Assembly (NCBI RefSeq): GCF_020524005.1
Contig: NZ_JAIVKK010000009.1
Coordinates: forward strand, 1-64,000
Direction of reading: 5' to 3'
DNA from: Microbulbifer aggregans
GTDB lineage: Bacteria; Pseudomonadota; Gammaproteobacteria; Pseudomonadales; Cellvibrionaceae
DNA: 64,000 nucleotides
Shown: positions 7,174 to 17,052 of the stretch, in pieces
Position numbering within the stretch: the stretch's first letter is position 1
Layout: every line of letters begins with the position of its first letter
Program-made: the position numbers and the translations under genes
Notes under the pieces: generated by a model
Seen by the model: the letters and a program-made list of their open reading frames with translations, nothing else
What the model was told of the DNA's origin: nothing
Databases searched by the model: none

Positions 7174-8676
7174 ATGACAGCGATGCATTACGACACCATT
7201 ATTATCGGTGCCGGGCTTTCGGGCATTGGTACTGCCTGTCACCTTGCGGCGGAACACCCGCAGAGAAGCCTCACCATTCTGGAACGCCGAGAAAGAATGG
7301 GGGGGACCTGGGACCTGTTCCGTTACCCCGGTATCCGTTCCGATTCAGATATGGCGAGCTTTGGCTTCGACTTCAAGCCCTGGTATTCCGACCAGGTGTT
7401 GGCAGAAGGTACGAATATCCGAAACTATGTGGGTGAGACCGCAAGGGAATTCGGCCTGGAAGAGAAAGTGCAGTACGGCCTGGCGATTACGTGCGCGGAC
7501 TGGTCTGAGGCCAAGCAGCGCTGGACGGTCACCGCGTTGCACGAGGGCACGGGTGAAAAGAAAACATTTACCTGCGCGTTTTTGGTGAATTGTGCCGGCT
7601 ATTACAATTTTGACCAGGGGCACCGACCCCACTTTGCGGGAGAGGAATCCTTCAAAGGTGAGATCGTTCACCCGCAATTCTGGCCAGAAAATTTCGACTA
7701 TGCCGGAAAGAAGGTGGTAGTAATCGGCAGTGGTGCAACGGCCATTACCCTTGTGCCGAGCATGGCTGAAAAAGCCGCCGGTGCGACGATGCTGCAGCGC
7801 TCGCCCAGTTATGTGATGTCGGTGCCGGGCACTGACAAATTCTCCATGCTGCTCAATAAAGTCCTGCCGAAGAAATGGGTTTTCAATATCGCCAGAAAAC
7901 GCAATATCCTGCTGCAACGAGGGCTGTATCTGGCCTGTAGAAAATGGCCAAATGCCATGCGCAAGCTATTGCTTTCGCATGTTCGCAAGCAGGTCGGTCC
8001 CGATTTCGATATGCGTCACTTTTCACCAAACTATAACCCCTGGGAGCAACGTCTGTGTGCGGCTCCTGATGGTGATTTTTTCCAGTCTCTTCGCTCCGGC
8101 AAGGCGGATATTGTCACTGATCATATTGATCACTTTACTGATAGCGGCATTGTGCTTAAGTCCGGCCAGCACCTGGATGCGGATGTGATTGTTACGGCTA
8201 CCGGTCTGGATGTGCAGCTCATGGGTGGCATGGAATTCCGACTGGATGGCAAGCCGGTTAATGTACCCGGACAGATGATCTACAAGGGATTAATGGTGCA
8301 GGATATCCCCAATTACGGTTGGATTTTCGGCTATACAAATGCTCCCTGGACCCTCAAGGCGGATATCGGTGGGCGCTATCTGTGTCGACTGTTCACATAC
8401 ATGGAAAAACACGGGCTTGCCGTAGCGCGGCCAGTTGACACTGAGAATAATGCCAGCGGTACAGGAATGCTGGATGGCTTTGCCCCCGGCTATATGGACC
8501 GGGCCAAGGACCGAATGCCTCGGCAAGGGCGAGGCGCACCCTGGGTGGTGACCATGCACTATGGCAAAGACAAGAAAACTCTGACGCAAGACACCATTGA
8601 CGATGGTGTACTGCAGTTCGAGCCTGCGGCTATGGGGGCCAAGGCTGATACTCAGAATTTCACGGCCACGGCTTAG
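7174..8676 (+). CDS. Flavin-containing (Baeyer-Villiger type) monooxygenase
   Basis: A 500-residue FAD/NADPH enzyme. The first Rossmann motif is IIGAGLSGIG (residues 10-19). The type I Baeyer-Villiger fingerprint FxGxxxHxxxWP is met by F160, G162, H166, W170 and P171. The NADPH-binding Rossmann motif GSGATA follows at 185-190. Such enzymes convert ketones to esters or lactones, and the subgroup with an N-terminal TIIIGAG includes AlmA-like enzymes of long-chain alkane use. The start ATG has an AAAGGAG site. The hydrolase gene begins 30 bases downstream in the same direction, so the pair looks like an oxidise-then-cleave unit. The substrate is not predictable. Confidence 0.88.
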   Translation: MTAMHYDTIIIGAGLSGIGTACHLAAEHPQRSLTILERRERMGGTWDLFRYPGIRSDSDMASFGFDFKPWYSDQVLAEGTNIRNYVGETAREFGLEEKVQYGLAITCADWSEAKQRWTVTALHEGTGEKKTFTCAFLVNCAGYYNFDQGHRPHFAGEESFKGEIVHPQFWPENFDYAGKKVVVIGSGATAITLVPSMAEKAAGATMLQRSPSYVMSVPGTDKFSMLLNKVLPKKWVFNIARKRNILLQRGLYLACRKWPNAMRKLLLSHVRKQVGPDFDMRHFSPNYNPWEQRLCAAPDGDFFQSLRSGKADIVTDHIDHFTDSGIVLKSGQHLDADVIVTATGLDVQLMGGMEFRLDGKPVNVPGQMIYKGLMVQDIPNYGWIFGYTNAPWTLKADIGGRYLCRLFTYMEKHGLAVARPVDTENNASGTGMLDGFAPGYMDRAKDRMPRQGRGAPWVVTMHYGKDKKTLTQDTIDDGVLQFEPAAMGAKADTQNFTATA

Positions 8677-8706
8677 CTGCCGTGGAGTGAATTTGGGATA
8701 ACGCAT

Positions 8707-9501
8707 ATGAGTACAGTCGAGAGTGTTAGGCCGCCGGTGGTGCTGATCCATGGTATGTGGAGTACGGATGTTGCGCTGTCTGAGGTAAGGGAGGCTTTCG
8801 AGGAAAAAGGCTATGAGGTTGACGCGGTTTGCCTGCCTTTCCATAAAGCAAAAGCCGAGTATGACAAAGGGGATAAGGCTCGGTTAGCCCGGGCTTCCTT
8901 GCAGGACTATGTGGATTTTATCGTTACCCGGGTTGCGGCGCTTGAGGCGCCGCCCATTCTGGTGGGGCATTCGATGGGAGGGTTGCTGGCACAGCTGGTA
9001 GCGGCAAGAGTACCCGTCGACAAGCTGGTGCTGCTTTCTTCTGCAGCTCCGGGCGGCATCAATGGCTGGAGCTGGTCCGTCATTCGCACCCTGGGACGAA
9101 ACCTGTTTTTGTTTCCGCTTTGGAAGCATGTTACAGAAATCAGGGCAAGCAACATCCGCTACGGTATTGCCAATTCCCAAAGTTCCGCTGTTCAGCAGCA
9201 TATACTCGATATGGCTACTTACGAGTCTGGTATGGCGACATTCCAGCTTGGTGTTGGCGGTTTTTTCCCCAGTGGGTTTTCCCGGGTTGATGCCGAGGCA
9301 GTGCAGTGTCCGGTGCTGGTGATTGGTGGCGCTGCTGATCGTATTACGCCCATTAAAATACAGCGTGGCATTGCTAAAAAATATGCTTCACGTGCCCAGC
9401 TGGTGGAGTTGCCAGGAGTCTGCCATTGGACCGTTGGGGGAAGTAATTTTCCGCGAGTTAAATTCGCTATGTTCCGTTGGTTGGGTGATGATGTGGAATA
9501 G
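8707..9501 (+). CDS. Alpha/beta hydrolase (esterase/lipase-like), partner of the monooxygenase
   Basis: A 264-residue alpha/beta hydrolase. The oxyanion loop is LIHGMW (13-18), the nucleophile elbow is GHSMGG with Ser89, Asp211 is in GAADRITP and His240 is in GVCHW, so the triad is complete. There is no signal peptide, so it is probably cytoplasmic. It is co-directional with the Baeyer-Villiger-type monooxygenase, with a short gap. The natural inference is hydrolysis of the ester or lactone that enzyme forms. Lysophospholipase or another esterase role cannot be excluded. Confidence 0.85.
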   Translation: MSTVESVRPPVVLIHGMWSTDVALSEVREAFEEKGYEVDAVCLPFHKAKAEYDKGDKARLARASLQDYVDFIVTRVAALEAPPILVGHSMGGLLAQLVAARVPVDKLVLLSSAAPGGINGWSWSVIRTLGRNLFLFPLWKHVTEIRASNIRYGIANSQSSAVQQHILDMATYESGMATFQLGVGGFFPSGFSRVDAEAVQCPVLVIGGAADRITPIKIQRGIAKKYASRAQLVELPGVCHWTVGGSNFPRVKFAMFRWLGDDVE

Positions 9502-9969
9502 GGAGTAGATAGTAGTTGGCAGCTTTTAAAGCTGCTAGTGGCGCTGATGTTCCTGTTTTTTCTGGCTGCCTCGGTGTGCCGATTTGTCGGTCAACTAATA
9601 ACTTGAAGATTTTTTTGACAGTATTTGCGCGTTTTTGTACGCCAGATTTGTCTGGTTTTGAAGTTGGTTACTTTTAATGTTTCAGTTTTGGTGGCACATT
9701 CTGCTTGAGTAAAAATGGCTAATGGTTGTGGCTTGCCGTGGTTAGGGTCGGGTTGTTAGCGTAGTTTAATGTTTTTGTAATATTTGTATTTGAAACCGCA
9801 GTACAACTTCTGATGTATTCCATTTTACAGGTGGGAGTTTGGCGGGCGAATATAAGCGTGAGTTTATGTTGGCTCCATTGCAGGGTGTTTTCTGTAAATA
9901 ACGTATTTCTTTGTCAGGGAATATTCGAATAACTATTGCATTCCATTGCATGAAAACAGGGAGGTTTTT
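9502..9969. other. Intergenic region, no gene seen
   Basis: An AT-rich gap of about 470 bases with T-runs and no supported reading frame, hairpin terminator or known RNA. A short ATG-containing frame just before 9970 only leads into the downstream small protein. Confidence 0.5.
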
Positions 9970-10155
9970 ATGGGAGTGTTGCTTCTGCTTGGTAAGATCA
10001 TGGGGTCGCTATTTTCGGTAGTGGCGATAGTCATTGGGTCTGCCAAGGCTAATCCAAGTTGGCATGTGCCTGCCTACAGCCCGATCGCGGAGTTTGTCAC
10101 CGGATTCTTTTTGTTTTTTGTTGGCGTGACAGGCCTATTCTATATCTGGTGGTGA
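9970..10155 (+). CDS. Small membrane protein, unknown function
   Basis: A 61-residue protein starting MGVLLLLGKIMG. Two hydrophobic segments (about residues 2-22 and 42-60) are joined by a polar loop containing NPSWHVPAYSP. The ATG at 9970 is chosen over an in-frame ATG at 9946 because of a good AGGGAGG site just upstream. It has no neighbours on its strand, so its role is unknown. Confidence 0.5.
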   Translation: MGVLLLLGKIMGSLFSVVAIVIGSAKANPSWHVPAYSPIAEFVTGFFLFFVGVTGLFYIWW

Positions 10156-10229
10156 TGCTGTTCAGACTTAGATGTAGCTGGAGCTATATTTTCCTGGGTA
10201 AAAAACAGTACGCGATCCTGAACCTGAAC

Positions 10230-11372
10230 TCAGAACCCTGAATTGTTGCGCAGGTATGAAACCACCTCCCGTTGAGTACCTCTAAATTCGATACGTTCTG
10301 CATTGTCTTTAAGTTGATAGGCGTACATTGGGTCGTAGTAATCGTGTAAGAGCGCATAAATCCAGTTTCTGTGTAGATCAACACAACCTTTTTCGGCCTG
10401 TTCCTTCAGTGCTGTACGCATTACCTTGTCCAACTCTGCATAGCGCAGACCTCCAAGACGTTTGGCAATATTGGCCAGGCTTTGGGTGAGGGCGTCCGCG
10501 AACTCGGCCAGGCCCACATCCTGGCCATGGAGTTCGATAAATTCCTGGCTGAGATCAATCACGTAGGCTTTCAGTATGCGTTCGACCCGGCTTTCCAGGC
10601 TGTCTTCGAGCCAGACCAGCGGGTAGCTGCGCATGTTCTGGTGCAGGGAATAGGGCAGTGAGCAGCGGCCAATCAGGCGGCTTTCGTCTTCCAGGACAAA
10701 CCGCTGCTGCCCGCGAGCCCGGCGTTTCAGGAAATCGATGGCCAGCGCATTTTCAAAGCTGATCTGTGAAGGCTGTGGGGTGGCGCGTTTACCGAAGCTG
10801 GAGCCGCGGTGATTGGCGTGGCCTTCGAGGTCGATGGCGTTGTCCAGTTGCTCCAGTACTTCTGTTTTGCCCGTGCCGGTCATGCCGCCGACCACTGTAA
10901 ATGCGCAGTTGGCCACTGCGCTTTCGATCTCTTCCAGTAAAAAGGTACGCATCGCCTTATAGCCACCCACAATGCGCGGATAAGCGATGCCAGCTTCTGC
11001 AAGCCACTGTTGGGTAATCTGCGAGCGCAGGCCGCCGCGGAAACAGAACAGGTAACCCTCTGGGTTGGCTCGGGCGAATGCCGCCCAAGCGGCAATACGC
11101 TCTTCTTTTATTGGTCCACTGACCAGGTCGTGCCCGAGCGCGATGGCCGCCTGCTGGCCTTTCTGTTTGTAACAGGTGCCCACCCTCTGGCGCTCGTTAT
11201 CCGTCATCAGCGGCAGGTTGAGGGCGCCGGGGAAGGAGCCTTTATTGAATTCCACTGGCGCACGGGTATCCATCAGAGGTAGATCGCGCAGGAATATGTG
11301 TCGGAAGTCGTCACTATCAGGGCGCGGCTTGCTATCAGCGGAATGATTGCGGGCTTTGCTTTTGGTAGTCAT
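10230..11372 (-). CDS. selU: tRNA 2-selenouridine synthase
   Basis: A 380-residue protein, also called YbbB or MnmH. It replaces sulfur with selenium at the wobble 2-thiouridine of some tRNAs, using selenophosphate. The N-terminal rhodanese domain carries the catalytic loop CFRGG with Cys110. A P-loop GGMTGTGKT (162-170) follows in the ATPase-like half. The frame is open further upstream, but the ATG at 11372 is chosen because it overlaps the selD stop (ATGA), showing translational coupling. Family length is about 360-380 residues. Being second in an operon with selD, the source of selenophosphate, makes the function secure. Confidence 0.93.
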   Translation of the reverse strand: MTTKSKARNHSADSKPRPDSDDFRHIFLRDLPLMDTRAPVEFNKGSFPGALNLPLMTDNERQRVGTCYKQKGQQAAIALGHDLVSGPIKEERIAAWAAFARANPEGYLFCFRGGLRSQITQQWLAEAGIAYPRIVGGYKAMRTFLLEEIESAVANCAFTVVGGMTGTGKTEVLEQLDNAIDLEGHANHRGSSFGKRATPQPSQISFENALAIDFLKRRARGQQRFVLEDESRLIGRCSLPYSLHQNMRSYPLVWLEDSLESRVERILKAYVIDLSQEFIELHGQDVGLAEFADALTQSLANIAKRLGGLRYAELDKVMRTALKEQAEKGCVDLHRNWIYALLHDYYDPMYAYQLKDNAERIEFRGTQREVVSYLRNNSGF

Positions 11373-12445
11373 GCGATGGTTACCGCAAATTGGTTTTCTG
11401 CGGGGCTGCCTTCTACCTCGCGTGTCCTCAGTTCGCCAATTGCCTGTAGTTCGAGCCCGAGTTCTGCGGCGGCGGCAAGAAACTCCCCTGTGCCGGCTGG
11501 GTCCACTGCGATGAGCAACCCGCCACTGGTTTGGGGGTCTGCGAGCAGCTGTTTCTGTGACTCGGTAATGGGACCGATGCGGTGCCCAAAGCTGGCGAAA
11601 TTGCGGCCGGTGCCTCCCGGTACGCAACCCTGCTGTAAATAGTGTTCAACACCTTCAATACGGGGTACGGCGTCGAAGTTGATACGGGCGCAGAGGCTGC
11701 TGCCATCGGCCATTTCTACCAGGTGGCCGAGCAGGCCAAACCCGGTAACGTCGGTCATCGCCTTGACCGCATCGATACGGGCAAAGCGGCTGCCGGCGCG
11801 GTTCAGGCTGCACATCAGGTCGCGGGCCACACCGATATCTTCAGGGCGCAATTTTCCCTGTTTTTCCGCCGTGGTCAGAATGCCGATGCCGAGGGGCTTG
11901 GTTAGGTAAAGCTGGCAACCAGCAGTGGCGGTGTCGTTGCGTTTCAATAAGCGCTTTTCCACTACACCGGTGACGGCAAGGCCGAAAATGGGTTCGGGGG
12001 CATCGATGGAGTGGCCCCCGGCCAGCGGAATACCTGCGGCGTCGCATACGGCGCGACCGCCGCGAATAACTTCTCGGGCTACTTCCGGCGGGAGCAGGTT
12101 TACCGGCCAGCCGAGGATTGCGATCGCCATCAGCGGATCACCGCCCATGGCGTAGATATCGCTGATGGCATTGGTGGCGGCAATGCGCCCGAAGTCGAAC
12201 GGGTCGTCCACAATCGGCATAAAGAAGTCCGTGGTGGAGACCACGCCGCGCTCGTCGTCCAGCGCATAGACGGCGGCATCGTCGCGCGAGGCGTTGCCGA
12301 CCCAGAGTTTTGGATCGGCCAGCTGTGAGCCGCTCCCGGCCAGGATCTGGTCGAGCACTGCGGGAGAAATCTTGCAGCCGCAACCGGCGCCGTGGCTGTA
12401 CTGGGTCAGGCGAACCGGTGGGGTGGAGGTGGCAGTGTCGCTCAT
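11369..12445 (-). CDS. selD: Selenide, water dikinase (selenophosphate synthase)
   Basis: A 358-residue enzyme that makes selenophosphate from selenide and ATP. The active-site loop [10 protein letters not shown] carries Cys22 and Lys25, equivalent to Cys17 and Lys20 of E. coli, so this is the cysteine form and needs no selenocysteine. The ATG at 12445 follows a GGGAG site and is preferred over a start 45 bases upstream. It is first in an operon with selU, with overlapping stop and start codons. No selA or selB is visible here, so selenium may be used only for tRNA modification, which the window cannot prove. Confidence 0.95.
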   Translation of the reverse strand: MSDTATSTPPVRLTQYSHGAGCGCKISPAVLDQILAGSGSQLADPKLWVGNASRDDAAVYALDDERGVVSTTDFFMPIVDDPFDFGRIAATNAISDIYAMGGDPLMAIAILGWPVNLLPPEVAREVIRGGRAVCDAAGIPLAGGHSIDAPEPIFGLAVTGVVEKRLLKRNDTATAGCQLYLTKPLGIGILTTAEKQGKLRPEDIGVARDLMCSLNRAGSRFARIDAVKAMTDVTGFGLLGHLVEMADGSSLCARINFDAVPRIEGVEHYLQQGCVPGGTGRNFASFGHRIGPITESQKQLLADPQTSGGLLIAVDPAGTGEFLAAAAELGLELQAIGELRTREVEGSPAENQFAVTIA

Positions 12446-12634
12446 TATTGCTCCCGGGTTTGTTGGTGGGGAGATTCTAACAAGGATCAAATCGCTGGCG
12501 GTGTTTTCCTTGTCTGGTGGATACGTCGGTTGGCCTGATTATCATCTGGCCCGTACCCGCACCGCCATGACCAGTTTCAACGAAACTGTCTCCCCAGTCA
12601 GTAAAATCCCATGTTATGGCTTCTTGAAAACAAG

Positions 12635-12653
12635 AATGTTTATCAATAACATT
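12635..12653. promoter_or_regulatory. Fur-box-like palindrome upstream of the TonB receptor operon
   Basis: A 19-base palindrome AATGTTTATCAATAACATT, with 7 of 9 positions symmetric around a central C. It has the length and AT character of a Fur box, and a TTGAAA -35-like hexamer lies just upstream. It precedes a TonB receptor/PepSY operon, a typical Fur target. The sequence matches the GATAATGATAATCATTATC consensus only moderately. Confidence 0.45.
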
Positions 12654-12707
12654 TGCCACCAATAAATCTGGTGCAGTAGTGCCAGTTTGATAATCACCCG
12701 GTGCTAA

Positions 12708-14957
12708 ATGGAAGCCCCTGATATGTCCAGCCTGCGTGCAACGAACACTTCTTCTCTGTCCCTTAACGGCCTGAGCGCAGCGATCAAGATCGCCTGTTTT
12801 GGCGTAGCTGGTTTGCTGGCTGGTACGGCCTGGGCTCAGACTGCTGATCCGGCGGTTGAGCCAGCCGCAAAGCCTGAAGCGATGGAAGAGGTCGAGGTTA
12901 CCGGCGATGGTTCCCAGGTTGTGCTGTCCGAGGCGTTTGCCGGCGGTCAGGTGGCCCGTGGTGGGCGTGCCGGTATTCTCGGCAACCTGGACATGATGGA
13001 TACGCCGTTTTCCAGCACCAACTACACCAGCGACCTGATGCTGAATCAGCAGGTAGTGAGCGTGGCGGATGTGCTGCAGAACGACCCCACTGTGCGCGTG
13101 GCCAAGGGCTTCGGTAACTTCCAGGAGCTGTACATGATTCGCGGCTTCCCGGTGTACTCCGACGACATGACCTACAACGGCGTATACGGCATCCTGCCGC
13201 GCCAGTTCGTGGCCAGCCAACTGCTGGAGCGGGTGGAAGTGTTCCGTGGCGCCAGTGCATTCCTGAACGGCGCTGCGCCTGGCGGCAGCGGTCTGGGCGG
13301 CGGCGTGAACCTGGTGCCGAAGCGCGCACCGGAAGAGGCGCTCAATCGTGTTACCGCGGGTATTGAAGGCAACACTAACGTATACGGCGCCGTGGATATT
13401 GCCCGTCGCTTTGGCGAGGACAACAGCTCCGGTATTCGCGTGAACCTGGTTGAGCGCGCCGGTGAGACCGCAATCGAGGATCAGGAGCGCGACCTCAGCG
13501 TCTTCTCGCTGGGTTACGATTACAGTGGTGAGCGCCTGCGCCTGTCCGCGGATCTGGGCTACCAGAATCATCATATCGATGCGCCGCGTCCGTCCGTTAC
13601 CCCATACGGCGAAATCCCGAAAGCACCGGATGCCGACAGCAACTTCGCGCAGCCCTGGACGTATACCGACGAAGAACAGTTGTTTGGTGTGGTGCGCGGT
13701 GAATACGACCTGACCGATACCGTTACCGCCTGGGTAGCCGCCGGCATGCGCGATGGCAGTGAAGCCAATGTGCTGGCCAACCCGTCTACCGATGCTGACG
13801 GCGTAACTTCGGCTTACCGCTTTGACAATACCCGTGAAGACAAGGTGCTGTCCGCTGAAACCGGTATCCGCACCAGCTTTGATACTGGTTCTGTGGGCCA
13901 TACGCTGACGGTTTCCGCTGCGACTTTTTCACTGGAGTCTGGCAACGCTTATGCGTTCTCCAACTTCTTCAGCGGCATTGTGGGTGACCTCTACAATCCG
14001 GTGGGCGCTGAAATCCCGGCCGCAGATTACTTTGTTGGCGGTTCGCTGGCGGACCCTGGCATCACAGAGAAAAGCGACATTTCCAGTGTGGCAATTTCCG
14101 ACATGCTGTCGCTCCTGGACGATCGCCTGCTGGTGACGCTCGGCCTGCGCCAGCAGGATATCCAGACCCGCTCCTTCAACTATAACTCCGGTGATCGGCT
14201 GGCCAGCTACAACGACAGTGCGCTGACTCCGGTGGCGGCTGTTGTGTTCAAACCGAGCGAACAGGTTTCCGTATACGCCAATTACATCGAAGGCCTGATG
14301 CCCGGCGAAACAGCGCCGGAAACCAGTGGTGGCACCTTGGTCGCCAACGCCGGTGAAGTTCTGGAACCCTTCAAGAGCGAGCAGGTGGAAGCGGGTGTGA
14401 AGTACGACGGTGGCGCTATCGGCGGTAGCCTGAGTGCCTTTACCACCAGCAAGCCCAGCAGCTTTGTAGAAAATGGCGTGTTCGATACGTTTGGTGAACA
14501 GCGCAACCGTGGCCTGGAGCTGAGCGTTTTCGGTCAGCCATTGGACACTGTACGTTTGATTGGCGGCGCGACCCTGCTGGATGCGGAGATGACCAATACC
14601 GCTGGCGACGTATACGAAGGTAAAGATGCCGTGGGCGCGCCGCGCCTGCAGTTCAACCTTAACGCCGAGTGGGATCTCACCGCGGTGCCGGGCCTTACTC
14701 TGGAAGCCCGCGGTGTGCACACTGGTTCCCAGTACGCTGACGCAGCCAACACCATTGAGGTGGACAGCTGGAACCGCGTTGACCTCGGTGCGCGTTACCT
14801 GACCGAGGCGGCGGGTAAAGACCTGACCCTGAAAGCGCGGGTACAGAACGTGGCCGACAGCAACGACTGGGTTTCCGTGGGCGGTTACCCGGGTGCCAAC
14901 TACCTCGTGCTTGGCCAGCCGCGTACTTTCCTGCTGTCTGCATCACTCGAGTTCTGA
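12708..14957 (+). CDS. TonB-dependent siderophore-type outer membrane receptor
   Basis: A 749-residue outer-membrane receptor. It has a signal peptide (hydrophobic stretch about residues 30-43, cleavage after AWA). A TonB-box-like EEVEVTG (about 60-66) precedes a plug domain with MIRGFPVYSDDMTYNGV and VEVFRGASAFLNG. The beta-barrel follows and ends in the C-terminal Phe (SASLEF) typical of outer-membrane proteins. The plug resembles ferric-siderophore receptors (FpvA/FhuA class), but the ligand is unknown. ATG 12708 or 12723 could be the start. A Fur-box-like palindrome lies upstream, and two membrane proteins follow within 13 bases of each other, forming an iron-uptake operon. Confidence 0.88.
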   Translation: MEAPDMSSLRATNTSSLSLNGLSAAIKIACFGVAGLLAGTAWAQTADPAVEPAAKPEAMEEVEVTGDGSQVVLSEAFAGGQVARGGRAGILGNLDMMDTPFSSTNYTSDLMLNQQVVSVADVLQNDPTVRVAKGFGNFQELYMIRGFPVYSDDMTYNGVYGILPRQFVASQLLERVEVFRGASAFLNGAAPGGSGLGGGVNLVPKRAPEEALNRVTAGIEGNTNVYGAVDIARRFGEDNSSGIRVNLVERAGETAIEDQERDLSVFSLGYDYSGERLRLSADLGYQNHHIDAPRPSVTPYGEIPKAPDADSNFAQPWTYTDEEQLFGVVRGEYDLTDTVTAWVAAGMRDGSEANVLANPSTDADGVTSAYRFDNTREDKVLSAETGIRTSFDTGSVGHTLTVSAATFSLESGNAYAFSNFFSGIVGDLYNPVGAEIPAADYFVGGSLADPGITEKSDISSVAISDMLSLLDDRLLVTLGLRQQDIQTRSFNYNSGDRLASYNDSALTPVAAVVFKPSEQVSVYANYIEGLMPGETAPETSGGTLVANAGEVLEPFKSEQVEAGVKYDGGAIGGSLSAFTTSKPSSFVENGVFDTFGEQRNRGLELSVFGQPLDTVRLIGGATLLDAEMTNTAGDVYEGKDAVGAPRLQFNLNAEWDLTAVPGLTLEARGVHTGSQYADAANTIEVDSWNRVDLGARYLTEAAGKDLTLKARVQNVADSNDWVSVGGYPGANYLVLGQPRTFLLSASLEF

Positions 14958-14960
14958 TCC

Positions 14961-15503
14961 ATGGGACTGGCTTTCTCATCCCTGCTGACGGGCGCCGGTG
15001 TGCTCTGCCTGTACGGCAGCTGGCGTAACTGGGTATCGCTGCAGCGGTGGGGAACCGCTGTGGGCTGGGCGTTGTTGCTGATATCCGGTATCGCCTGGGC
15101 ACTCAGTCCGGCGAGTATCGAGCTGGGTATCAGTTATGCGCTACTGGCGTTAACCGCGGCGGCGTGGGTCGTGGTCGGTTTCAACCGTGAGCAGCGTCCC
15201 CTGCGAACCCCGGCACTTCCTGCAGTGAAAATTGCACTGCCAGCCCTGCCCACGATAGCCAGGCAAATCCTGTTACTTGTGGCTGTAGTGCCGCTGGCTG
15301 GCGCCGCGGCGATGTACACCAGTACCGCGCTGACGGCTTTCCTGCCGTGGCAGCAGGGCAATGCATTGGCCCTGGCCATGCTGCTCGCACCGGTCCTGTG
15401 GGGGTGCGCCGCTTACTGGCAATGCGCGGACTCCCGCCCACTGCGCCCGGCGGCCACGCTGCTTGTGCTGCTGGCGGCGAGTGCCGGCATCCTGAATCTG
15501 TAA
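14961..15503 (+). CDS. Multi-span membrane protein of an iron-uptake operon
   Basis: A 180-residue protein with about five hydrophobic segments (around residues 4-20, 34-52, 56-74, 100-120 and 135-178) and no enzymatic motif. Its ATG is three bases after the receptor stop. Small DUF3325- or DUF3649-like membrane proteins are commonly found between a TonB receptor and a PepSY protein. Position fits that group, but I cannot assign the family with certainty. It may help move reduced iron or a siderophore across the inner membrane. Confidence 0.6.
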   Translation: MGLAFSSLLTGAGVLCLYGSWRNWVSLQRWGTAVGWALLLISGIAWALSPASIELGISYALLALTAAAWVVVGFNREQRPLRTPALPAVKIALPALPTIARQILLLVAVVPLAGAAAMYTSTALTAFLPWQQGNALALAMLLAPVLWGCAAYWQCADSRPLRPAATLLVLLAASAGILNL

Positions 15504-15515
15504 TACCGGTTAACC

Positions 15516-16979
15516 ATGAAATTCAGTCTCTCCCCCTCACTGGTCAAAAGCTCCCTCGCCAGCCACTCCTGGATTGGCCTGCTGGTCGGCTTCCTGATGT
15601 ACCTGATCTGCGTGTCCGGCAGTCTTGTGGTTTTTTCCGGGTACATGAAGCGCTGGGAACAGCCGGCCGTGGCCGAATTCCAGACCCTGGCGCCAGAGGC
15701 CGCCGCGCGTGCTTACAGTGATCTTCTTGCGCAGAAACCGGATATTTCCGGCGACATCCTGTCGATGCTGCCGCGGGAAAATCAGCCCCGTGCATCACTG
15801 GTTTCCGCCGGTGGTGTTTACTTCCTGAATGAAGATGGCAGCCCCGGTGGCAGTATTTCCACACCCTGGAGCAATTCCATGGTGAGTCTGCACGATGCGC
15901 TGCATATTCCCAGTGACTGGGGGCTGATTCTGGTCAGCGCCATTGGCGCCATGCTGTGCGGGCTGATTATTTCCGGTTTTCTTGCGCACCCGCGGATTTT
16001 CCGCGACGCATTCAATTTCCGCCTGGGCGGTTCGCGTCATCTGGAACAGGCCGATATTCATAATCGCCTGAGTGTCTGGGGGGCGCCATTCCATCTGGTG
16101 ATCGCGGTGACCGGCGCCTGGTTCGGCATGGCGATGCTGATGTATACCCTGTTCGGCAATACGTTTTTCGATGGCGACCGCGAAGCGGCCATTGCCGCTA
16201 TTCATGGGTCGTCCCCGGAACTGGAACAGCAGGTTGAAGTGGCCAATATTGGCCGGGCGATTTCCTCCATGGCCGACATCGCGCCAGGTGCACGCCCGAT
16301 ATTCATCAATGTGGAAGCGGCCAATTCCCCGCAGCAATATATCCTGCTCGGCGCTTATCACCCGGAAGCGCTGATTTACGCCGAACAGTACCGCTTCGAT
16401 CAGGCCGGTAATTTCCTCGGCAAGGTGGGCTATACCGACGGCGAGCCCGGTAAACAGGTGATTTTCTCGCTGTACCGCCTGCACTTCGGGCACTACGGCG
16501 GCCTGCCGGTAATGGTGCTGTATGTGATTTTCGGTATCGCCCTGGCGGCGGTATCTTTAACCGGCATCAATATCTGGCTGGTGAAGCGCCGCAAGCGGGA
16601 TTTCATTAATAACATCTGGGCCGGGCTGGTCTGGGGTACGCCTTTGGCCGTCGCGGTATCGGCACTGGCGGCAATCACACTGCACAGCGGCGCACCGGGC
16701 TATTTCTGGCTGCCGCTGTTGGCCGCAGTGTTATTCGGGCAGTGGCTGGATGATGAAGTACGGACCAAGGCATGGCTGCTGTGGATCAGTGCCGCATTGC
16801 TGGTATTGGTGACGCTTGTTCATGTCTTCTTGTTCGGTAGCGCGGGGCTTTCCGGTGCGTCGTTAGTGATCAATATTGCGCTCCTGTCGTTTGCGATTTT
16901 GTTTGCCTGTCTCGGTATGCGCACGGCCCGCAGGGGACAGCGTGTTTATTCGGACTCGCAACCGGTGCGTATCGCCTAA
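15516..16979 (+). CDS. PepSY-associated transmembrane protein (PiuB-like)
   Basis: A 487-residue inner-membrane protein. It has an N-terminal span (SWIGLLVGFLMYLICVSG), a periplasmic region of about 110 residues, a second span near residues 130-152 and a HNRLSVWGAPFHLVIAVTG helix with His residues. A PepSY-like loop and several C-terminal spans follow. Such proteins accompany siderophore receptors and are proposed to act as ferric-siderophore reductases. It is third in the receptor operon, 12 bases after the preceding stop. Iron regulation through the upstream Fur-like box is likely but inferred. Confidence 0.8.
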   Translation: MKFSLSPSLVKSSLASHSWIGLLVGFLMYLICVSGSLVVFSGYMKRWEQPAVAEFQTLAPEAAARAYSDLLAQKPDISGDILSMLPRENQPRASLVSAGGVYFLNEDGSPGGSISTPWSNSMVSLHDALHIPSDWGLILVSAIGAMLCGLIISGFLAHPRIFRDAFNFRLGGSRHLEQADIHNRLSVWGAPFHLVIAVTGAWFGMAMLMYTLFGNTFFDGDREAAIAAIHGSSPELEQQVEVANIGRAISSMADIAPGARPIFINVEAANSPQQYILLGAYHPEALIYAEQYRFDQAGNFLGKVGYTDGEPGKQVIFSLYRLHFGHYGGLPVMVLYVIFGIALAAVSLTGINIWLVKRRKRDFINNIWAGLVWGTPLAVAVSALAAITLHSGAPGYFWLPLLAAVLFGQWLDDEVRTKAWLLWISAALLVLVTLVHVFLFGSAGLSGASLVINIALLSFAILFACLGMRTARRGQRVYSDSQPVRIA

Positions 16980-17007
16980 CGTGCTTGCGGTTGCCCCGCC
17001 AATCCTT

Positions 17008-17052
17008 TTGAATGGTCTTCATCCTCTCTGGACGATAGTGAAGACCATTCAA
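17008..17052. repeat. Perfect 14-base inverted repeat ending at the dsbD-like start codon
   Basis: TTGAATGGTCTTCA (17008-17021) is repeated in perfect complement at 17039-17052 with a 17-base loop. The right arm ends on the A of the ATG at 17052. There is no poly-T tract, so this is not a classical terminator for the PepSY gene. In RNA it would hide the start region of the next gene. Confidence 0.7.

Noticed and set aside
12477..13901. A 474-codon minus-strand frame opposite the TonB receptor
   Set aside because: Composition rich in His, Gln and Gly is typical of antisense frames, and the receptor on the other strand has clear domains.
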